From NCBI GenBank assembly GCA_903863015.1, contig CAIPAI010000044.1:1-64000 (forward strand): 64,000 nt of DNA. The letters run 5' to 3'. The notes under the pieces were generated by a model. It ran no database searches, was not told where the DNA came from, and saw only the letters and a list, made by a program, of their open reading frames with translations. Within the stretch, counting starts at the first letter, position 1. Every line of letters begins with the position of its first letter. The position numbers and the translations under genes are program-made. Shown piece by piece: positions 60,812 to 64,000 of the stretch. This DNA comes from an uncultured Actinomycetes bacterium (GTDB lineage Bacteria; Actinomycetota; Actinomycetes; Nanopelagicales; Nanopelagicaceae).

Positions 60812-63186
60812 GCGTTCTCCTTCATGGTACGGCGTAGTTCCCATAGCTCGCTTGGTGAAATGGGCATGCGACGGATTTCAAAACCTTCGGCATCTTCGAT
60901 GGCGCTAGCGAAGACAGCAGACCCAGGAATAACACCCGCTTCACCGGCCCCCTTGATGCCAAGTGGATTCAAAGGTGAGGGCGTTTCCAAGTGCCCCGCC
61001 TCAACTGTTGGTATTTCAGTTGCGTATGGCATTAAGAAATCCATGAAAGAAGCATTCTGTAGCTGCCCACTCTCGTCGTAGGCCATGCGCTCGAAGAGCG
61101 CACCTGCGACTCCTTGTGCCACGCCTCCGTGAATCTGTCCCTCTACAATCATGGGGTTGATGACGCGTCCACAATCGTGAACGACTACGTAACGCAGAAT
61201 CTTCACTTCTGCCGTATCCGGAAGTATCTCGATAATGACCGCATGCATACCGTTTGCAAATGTTGAGGCCATCGGTGAGTAATAATCCTTGCCTTCTAAC
61301 CCCGGCTCTTGATCTTCCGGCACCGGAGGCTTAGAAGTATCCCCCACTGCAAATTGAGTCGCCGCCTTGGCGGACTCGTCGAAGGCATAGCGCAGAGGAT
61401 TAGAAAGAACAGCGACCGTCTTGAGCGCGATGGACTTCGTATGGTCACCCTTGACCCGCACAATTCCATCCACGATCTCAAGATCGTGCGGATCGCACTC
61501 AAGAGCCTCACCAGCTAGTCGTAGAGCTTTATCTCTTACTTGACGGGCAGCAAGGGCAATAGCGTTTCCACTCATGACCGCTGCTCGAGAGGCGAATGTG
61601 CCGACGGCGTAAGGGAATCGACGTGTATCACCAGTGGTGACGAAAACATCCTCGATGGGAACCCCGAGCTCGTCTGCCACGATCTGGGCGAAAACTGTTT
61701 GATGACCCTGACCTTGGCTGGTAAGCCCTGTTGCCACATTGATGCGTCCGCTTGTCTCTACCTGGACAAAACCACCTTCATAGGGGCCGACTCCAGTTCC
61801 TTCTACGTAACAAGCAACACCAATCCCGATTTTTCGACCTTGCGCCGCATACTCACTTCGCATGGTTTCGAAATTGTCCCAGCCGACCATCTCTTTGAGC
61901 ATCGCCATCGATGCCGGGAAGTTGCCAGAGTCGTATTCCAAAGGCCTTCCATCTTGGAAGATCAATCCTAAGTCGTATGGCATCTCGTCTGGCTGAATGA
62001 AGTTCCGTTCGCGCACAACCGTTCGATCCAATCTCAGATACTTCGCAATTGCATCGACGGTGCGTTCCATCGCGAATACACCTTGAGGCCGACCCGCACC
62101 ACGGTAGGGAATGACCAACACTGTATTTGTAAACAACGATGTGAATTCAACGCGGTAGGAGGCTGGCTTGTAGGGACCTAGTAACTGCGTCGAAGTGATC
62201 AGCGGAATGATGATGCCGTAGGGGGTGTACGCCCCGTTATCGTGGAAGAAAGTGACATCTAAACCAAGGATGCGACCCTCTTCATCGAAACCCACCTCGA
62301 TGTGGTGTTCTTGGGCCCGCTCGTGGGCGGACGAAATGAAATGTTCGCGGCGATCTTCACTCCACTTAACTGGACGATTGAGTTTTCTAGCTGCCCATGG
62401 AATCAAAACTTCCTCTGGCCATGGATGCATGATTTTGACGCCAAAGCCGCCACCCACATCTGGGGCAATGCACTCAACTTTTTGAAGCGGCAGATCCAAC
62501 TTGGCTGCTACGGCTGCACGAACACCGGTAGATGTCTGCGTTGACGACCAAAGACGAAGCTCTTGGGAATCTTCCTCCCAAATGGCATACACACCTTTAC
62601 CTTCCAGGGGCGAGCATGCGCTTCGCTCGATGAAGAGATCCAATGAGAGCTTATGAGGCGCGGCTTTGATCATTGCGCGTGCGTCACCCACTTCTTTGAC
62701 AGAGTGGGCACTGACATTGTTTGGCACGCTGGGATGTACCGCATTGTGAGCAGCTTTAGCATTCTGAATACCTACGACGGGTTGCAAGACATCGTAGGAG
62801 ACCTTTATAAGTTCAACGACATCCTCAGCGATGTATCGATCTTCAGCAATGACCATCACTATCGCTTCACCTACGTGGCGCACAAACTCGTTTGCGAGTG
62901 GATACCCAGTCCTACCGTTCAGAAGTGCAGGATGCGGAATAAGTAGCGGCAAAGGTTCAGCAACTCGACCTTCAAGATCCTCATAAGTGTAGATTCCGAT
63001 CAACCCAGGTACGTCGAGAGCATCAGTCACGTCGATATCTAGGATGCGGGCAGAGGCATGGGGGCTGCGCAAGAATGCCGCCGCCAAAGCTTCGTGACCA
63101 AGGTCGTCAAGGTAGCGTCCCTGACCGGAGACTAACCGAGGATCCTCCTTGCGCAGAATTGGTTCGCCAAAGGATTTAGTGGTCAT
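60808..63186 (-). CDS. molybdenum hydroxylase large subunit (form II CoxL-like)
   Basis: The 792-residue protein is the molybdopterin-cytosine-dinucleotide binding subunit of the xanthine oxidase family. It starts MTTKSFGEPILRKEDPRLVSG and has GGGFGVKIMHPW (about 261) and the active-site glutamate in IKGAGEAGVIPG (about 745). The active-site loop reads PYRGAGR (about 359-365), the form II pattern, not the AYXCSFR loop of true form I CO dehydrogenase. Carbon monoxide oxidation is therefore unproven; an aldehyde or N-heterocycle is equally possible. It overlaps coxS by 11 bases. Confidence 0.87.
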   Translation of the reverse strand: MTTKSFGEPILRKEDPRLVSGQGRYLDDLGHEALAAAFLRSPHASARILDIDVTDALDVPGLIGIYTYEDLEGRVAEPLPLLIPHPALLNGRTGYPLANEFVRHVGEAIVMVIAEDRYIAEDVVELIKVSYDVLQPVVGIQNAKAAHNAVHPSVPNNVSAHSVKEVGDARAMIKAAPHKLSLDLFIERSACSPLEGKGVYAIWEEDSQELRLWSSTQTSTGVRAAVAAKLDLPLQKVECIAPDVGGGFGVKIMHPWPEEVLIPWAARKLNRPVKWSEDRREHFISSAHERAQEHHIEVGFDEEGRILGLDVTFFHDNGAYTPYGIIIPLITSTQLLGPYKPASYRVEFTSLFTNTVLVIPYRGAGRPQGVFAMERTVDAIAKYLRLDRTVVRERNFIQPDEMPYDLGLIFQDGRPLEYDSGNFPASMAMLKEMVGWDNFETMRSEYAAQGRKIGIGVACYVEGTGVGPYEGGFVQVETSGRINVATGLTSQGQGHQTVFAQIVADELGVPIEDVFVTTGDTRRFPYAVGTFASRAAVMSGNAIALAARQVRDKALRLAGEALECDPHDLEIVDGIVRVKGDHTKSIALKTVAVLSNPLRYAFDESAKAATQFAVGDTSKPPVPEDQEPGLEGKDYYSPMASTFANGMHAVIIEILPDTAEVKILRYVVVHDCGRVINPMIVEGQIHGGVAQGVAGALFERMAYDESGQLQNASFMDFLMPYATEIPTVEAGHLETPSPLNPLGIKGAGEAGVIPGSAVFASAIEDAEGFEIRRMPISPSELWELRRTMKENA

Positions 63187-63679
63187 CGCGCACCCCCGAA
63201 TCAATAAGTTCGGCGGCTCGAAGGACCGATTTGATGATGTTTTGGTAACCCGTGCAGCGACAGAGATTTCCGGCGATCGCCTCGCGGGCTTCTTCCTCCG
63301 TGGGGTGCGGGTTCTCTTTTAAGAATGCATGAATAGTGGTGATGAATCCCGGCGTACAGAAACCGCATTGCAAGCCATGAGACTCATGGAAAGCACGCTG
63401 TACCACACCCAAAGATCCATCGTTATTCACCAAACCTTCGACAGTGGTCACATTGGATCCGCTGACGCTGACGGCAAAGATGAGGCACCCTCTTACTGGT
63501 TTACCGTCTAACAAGATCGTGCAGGCGCCACATACCCCGTGTTCGCACCCTACGTGCGTGCCCGTGAGGCGTAGATCATGGCGAAGGAAATCCGAAAGTA
63601 ATCTGCGGGCAGGAACGCGCGCGCTCAATGGGTTCCCGTTGACTGTAAGTTCCACTAGGAACAGCTCTTCGGGATTCAT
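63176..63679 (-). CDS. coxS: molybdenum hydroxylase small (2Fe-2S) subunit
   Basis: The 167-residue protein carries two 2Fe-2S clusters: a plant-type ferredoxin site CEHGVCGACTILLDGKPV (about 44-61) and the helical site CGFCTPGFI...CRCTGYQ (about 102-142). It moves electrons from the molybdenum centre to FAD on the medium subunit. It overlaps coxM by four bases and coxL by 11, so the three subunits are made together. Confidence 0.94.
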   Translation of the reverse strand: MNPEELFLVELTVNGNPLSARVPARRLLSDFLRHDLRLTGTHVGCEHGVCGACTILLDGKPVRGCLIFAVSVSGSNVTTVEGLVNNDGSLGVVQRAFHESHGLQCGFCTPGFITTIHAFLKENPHPTEEEAREAIAGNLCRCTGYQNIIKSVLRAAELIDSGVRDDH

Positions 63680-64000
63680 GATGTTCTCGATTCTGCATTA
63701 CTGCGGGCCTCGGTGAGCGCTTGAGCGACAAGGGTCTTAACAAGTTGGCGACGATAATCGGCCGTGGCATGAATATCTGTATCAGGATCTATGAGAGATT
63801 GAACCTTCAGGTTTAACTTCTCGTTCTCTGTACACACATCTAACACATCAATTACTACCGGTGTGCCCGCTACGGAGAAAATCGCGATACTTGCCGCCGT
63901 CAAACGGCCTTCAACAATTTGCACTAGAGCACAGACACCAGCGAGTGCATAATCACCGTGGCGACGGGCAACTTCAACGCAGGAACTCCCCCACGAGGAA
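63676..64000 (-). CDS. coxM: molybdenum hydroxylase FAD-binding medium subunit (partial)
   Basis: The frame runs off the right edge, so only the C-terminal part of about 108 residues is present. It reads SSCVEVARRHGDYALAGVCAL, typical of the CoxM/XdhB C-terminal domain (CO dehydrogenase flavoprotein). A shorter reading that begins at GTG 63924 is internal. The order coxM-coxS-coxL-coxG is that of form II clusters. The FAD-binding N-terminus lies beyond the window. Confidence 0.88.
   Translation of the reverse strand, partial: SSWGSSCVEVARRHGDYALAGVCALVQIVEGRLTAASIAIFSVAGTPVVIDVLDVCTENEKLNLKVQSLIDPDTDIHATADYRRQLVKTLVAQALTEARSNAESRTS

Noticed and set aside
60808-63186. Large subunit as true aerobic CO dehydrogenase.
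   Set aside because: The loop reads PYRGAGR and lacks the cysteine of form I, so I call it only form II-like.

Overview
The window is a dense, mostly single-copy block of an actinobacterial chromosome. The evidence is a complete Pup-proteasome locus (mpa, dop, pup, prcB, prcA, pafA, pafB, pafC), a mycothiol gene (mshC), an F420-dependent oxidoreductase of the Rv3520c type, a FtsR/GarA/DUF881 block and a stand-alone 5'-3' exonuclease. Gene order follows several Mycobacterium/Streptomyces core clusters (in M. tuberculosis terms roughly Rv1693-Rv1713, Rv1822-Rv1832 and Rv2090-Rv2136) joined end to end with little between them. Intergenic space is very short, many genes overlap by 1-4 bases, and base composition looks moderate rather than high in G+C. 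This suggests a streamlined, possibly aquatic, actinobacterium; that last step is inference, since no rRNA gene is present. I see no insertion sequence, prophage or CRISPR array.

Layout. (1) 1-17.2 kb, plus strand: a protein tail, an Rv1693-like small gene, tlyA, nadK, recN, pyrG, ald, a terminator, xerD, a parA-like gene with a ribbon-helix-helix-like partner, scpA, scpB, rluB, aroH, tyrA, a fused cmk-der gene, tRNA-Pro(GGG), a CDP-alcohol phosphatidyltransferase and a DUF881/Sbp/DUF881 trio. (2) 17.2-23.8 kb, plus strand: gcvH, garA, ftsR, a bifunctional nuclease, a second MerR regulator, a tandem glycine riboswitch, gcvP and a thioesterase-like gene. (3) 23.8-32.7 kb, minus strand: pafB, pafC, a 49-residue membrane protein, tatA, tatC, a lipid kinase, helY, the exonuclease and lnt. 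(4) 32.7-40.8 kb: two FKBP isomerases on plus; mpa, dop, pup, prcB, prcA, pafA on minus, with trmI upstream. (5) 40.8-53.2 kb: RecB-like nuclease, HAD phosphatase, PAC2, mshC, the SCO1664/DUF3090/phosphoglycerate mutase/uppP/F420 group, aldo-keto reductase, M20 peptidase, tRNA-Leu(GAG), carbonic anhydrase, tdk and a zinc alcohol dehydrogenase. (6) 53.2-64 kb: a minus operon (ABC ATPase, TSUP permease, SpoU methyltransferase, ung, YczE-like protein, HhH-GPD glycosylase), a hypothetical gene plus serB, then a molybdenum-hydroxylase operon (coxM, coxS, coxL, coxG, nitrilase-like hydrolase) running off the right edge.

Regulation. The clearest cross-window signal is a leaderless-promoter rule: a TANNNT -10 hexamer ends exactly 6 (occasionally 7) bases before the start codon at 17 genes on both strands. 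It settles several starts. Other signals are an RBS-sequestering hairpin before pyrG with a competing upstream arm, MerR-type palindromes before garA and before the second MerR gene, a glycine riboswitch with mutually exclusive hairpins before gcvP, a 15-base repeat flanking aroH-tyrA, and a tRNA-mRNA junction that should release a leaderless pgsA message. No wholly new multi-gene system is evident. The least explained parts are these control regions and a few small conserved unknown proteins.
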